Assembly: GCA_025464925.1 (NCBI GenBank)
Contig: JAODMS010000082.1
Location: forward strand, 1-8,771
Source: Arthrobacter sp.
GTDB taxonomy: Bacteria > Actinomycetota > Actinomycetes > Actinomycetales > Micrococcaceae
DNA length: 8,771 nucleotides
Reading direction: 5' to 3'
Shown here in pieces: positions 8,029 to 8,771 of this stretch. The position numbers and the translations under genes were made by a program. The notes under the pieces are model-generated. The model did no database searches, was not told where the DNA came from, and was given only the letters and a program-made list of their open reading frames with translations. The stretch's first letter is position 1; every line of letters begins with the position of its first letter.

Positions 8029-8616
8029 ATGTCGACGTCGAAGCCCCGCGGGCGGTACGCCAAGGGAGCGGAACGCCGCGAGCAGATTGTCCAGACGGCC
8101 ACCGATGTTTTTGCCACGGCGGGCTTCGAGGGCACGGCGCTTCGACGCGTGGCGGAGCTCGTCGGGGTGAAGGAAGCAACCCTGTTCCACTACTTCCGCG
8201 GAAAACAGGAGCTCCTGACGGCGGTGCTGACCGAACGGGACCGGCGCGGCTTGGCTGCCGGCGACCAGCACGAAGTGGGCCTGCGAGGGCTGGCGCCGAT
8301 CGCCGAGCGGAACCGGGGCGAGCCGGGGCTCACCACGCTCTACGCGGTGGCGTCGGCCGCCGCCAACGATCCGGGGCATGACTCGCACGGATACTTCCGG
8401 GAGCGCTATGCGTTGATCGTGGCAGAACTAAGCGCGGATATCGGCCGTCGGCAGGATGCTGGAGAAGTGCGCCGCGACGTTCCCGCCCGAACGCTTGCCC
8501 GGCTGGTGGTGGCCTCCTTTGACGGCCTCCAGCTGCAGTGGATGTACGACAAGAGCGTGGACATTCCGGACGGGCTGGCCCAGCTCATCGACGTGCTGCT
8601 GGCTCCGCCCGCCTAG
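8029..8616 (+). CDS. TetR/AcrR-family transcriptional regulator
   Basis: DNA-binding repressor of 195 residues, the usual TetR size. The N-terminal domain is clear: RREQIVQTATDVFATAGFEGTALRRVAELVGVKEATLFHYFRGKQELL in outline (residues 16-63), with the turn at AELVGVKEATLFHYF typical of the family. The C-terminal ligand and dimer domain (about 75-195) ends in ARLVVASFDGLQLQWMYDKSVD, a pattern I associate with actinobacterial TetR regulators; its ligand is unknown. The gene is divergent from the GH3 beta-glucosidase, sharing a 186-bp region whose two promoters carry a common ACTGGCT element. Control of the GH3 gene and of itself, relieved by a sugar or glycoside, is the simplest inference. The start at 8029 is chosen for the -10 box 6 nt upstream and because it precedes the basic N-terminal arm. 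Confidence 0.9.
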   Translation: MSTSKPRGRYAKGAERREQIVQTATDVFATAGFEGTALRRVAELVGVKEATLFHYFRGKQELLTAVLTERDRRGLAAGDQHEVGLRGLAPIAERNRGEPGLTTLYAVASAAANDPGHDSHGYFRERYALIVAELSADIGRRQDAGEVRRDVPARTLARLVVASFDGLQLQWMYDKSVDIPDGLAQLIDVLLAPPA

Positions 8617-8635
8617 GCCGTCGTCGCGCGCGGAT

Positions 8636-8665
8636 TTGCAGCACACATCATGGCGTGGTTATGGT
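8636..8665 (+). promoter_or_regulatory. Probable promoter of the aromatic leader transcript
   Basis: A -35-like TTGCAG (8636-8641), an 18-bp spacer and a -10 TATGGT (8660-8665) precede the leader ATG at 8672 by 6 nt. The transcript would start at or beside the A of the ATG. Leaderless leader peptides are known for amino-acid operons in Corynebacterium. Confidence 0.5.
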
Positions 8666-8671
8666 GTGGCT

Positions 8672-8731
8672 ATGACTAACCGTTGGTATGCGTATTTTTC
8701 GTTGGCTCTGGAGGAGCCCGCGTCTAACTGA
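8672..8731 (+). CDS. Putative aromatic amino acid leader peptide (19 residues)
   Basis: The short frame encodes MTNRWYAYFSLALEEPASN and a TGA stop. Four of residues 5-9 are aromatic: W5, Y6, Y8 and F9. The codons are unlike those of neighbouring genes: TAT twice, TTT, TTG, CGT, ACT and TCT, where the surrounding genes overwhelmingly use G/C-ending codons. It follows a TANNNT -10 box by 6 nt and has no Shine-Dalgarno sequence. The aromatic codons (8684-8698) lie within or next to the 5' arm of one inverted repeat and just before another, so a ribosome pausing there would change RNA folding. The expected role is to sense charged Trp/Tyr/Phe tRNA rather than to make a functional peptide. The controlled gene starts beyond the window. 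A chance small frame is possible, but codon content, promoter spacing and RNA structure agree. Confidence 0.65.
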   Translation: MTNRWYAYFSLALEEPASN

Positions 8732-8771
8732 CACGCATCCAACTTTCCTTCAGAGCCAACAGGGCAGAGAT
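8682..8771 (+). promoter_or_regulatory. Putative transcription attenuator with mutually exclusive stems
   Basis: Stem A pairs 8682-8693 with 8733-8743: GTTGG plus ATGCGT against ACGCAT plus CCAAC, 11 pairs with one bulged T at 8687. Stem B pairs 8701-8710 with 8751-8760: GTTGGCTCTG against CAGAGCCAAC, 10 perfect pairs. B opens inside A and closes outside it, so the two cannot coexist in a nested fold. A third small hairpin, GGCTC (8704-8708) with GAGCC (8714-8718), is compatible with A but competes with B. The aromatic codons lie in A's 5' arm, and a paused ribosome would also cover B's 5' arm, freeing 8733-8760 to pair downstream. No terminator with a T-run is inside the window; it would be expected just past 8771. 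Confidence 0.6.

Noticed and set aside
8456..8731. 91-codon frame overlapping the tetR end and running through the leader peptide
   Set aside because: Its first 72 codons are an out-of-frame reading of tetR; only the last 19 codons, from the ATG at 8672, have their own promoter and structure.
8617..8771. T-box or other riboswitch in the right-end leader
   Set aside because: No T-box consensus or ligand-binding riboswitch core was seen, and a translated leader peptide explains the stems better.

Overview
The window is GC-rich, densely coded DNA from an actinobacterium, most likely a member of the Micrococcaceae such as Arthrobacter or Pseudarthrobacter. The evidence is the strong G/C bias at third codon positions, a quinone-type L-lactate dehydrogenase resembling the Corynebacterium enzyme, an actinobacterial AcuC, and several starts that look leaderless (a TANNNT -10 box 6-7 nt before ATG). 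The genus is inferred from recalled protein similarity, because no search could be run.

Layout, left to right. 1-479 (-): N-terminal part of a TrkH/KtrB potassium channel subunit, cut by the window edge. 480-582: divergent intergenic region. 583-1806 (+): acuC, an HDAC-fold protein deacetylase. 1869-2420 (+): ArsR-type regulator with a long low-complexity C-terminal tail. 2481-3821 (+): gdhA, NADP-type glutamate dehydrogenase, preceded by a perfect 7-bp hairpin. 3858-5210 (-): lldD, converging on gdhA with a 36-bp gap. 5287-7842 (-): an 851-residue GH3 beta-glucosidase with a PA14 insertion. 7843-8028: a 186-bp divergent promoter region. 8029-8616 (+): a TetR regulator, probably controlling itself and the GH3 gene. 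8617-8771: a regulatory leader for a gene that begins beyond the right edge.

Functionally the genes are metabolic housekeeping: potassium uptake, deacetylation (in relatives, of acetyl-CoA synthetase), ammonium assimilation, lactate oxidation and glucoside hydrolysis. The divergent tetR/GH3 pair looks like a self-contained sugar-utilisation switch. No mobile elements, CRISPR arrays, tRNA or rRNA genes were seen.

The most interesting signal is at the right end. A 19-codon open reading frame at 8672-8731 encodes Trp-Tyr-Ala-Tyr-Phe near its start, uses AT-rich codons unlike its neighbours, and appears to be transcribed leaderless. Two long inverted repeats, 8682-8693 with 8733-8743 and 8701-8710 with 8751-8760, interlock so that they cannot both form in a simple nested fold. 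This is the architecture of a ribosome-mediated transcription attenuator sensing aromatic amino acids. The regulated gene is outside the window; a DAHP synthase or another aromatic-pathway gene is the prediction.
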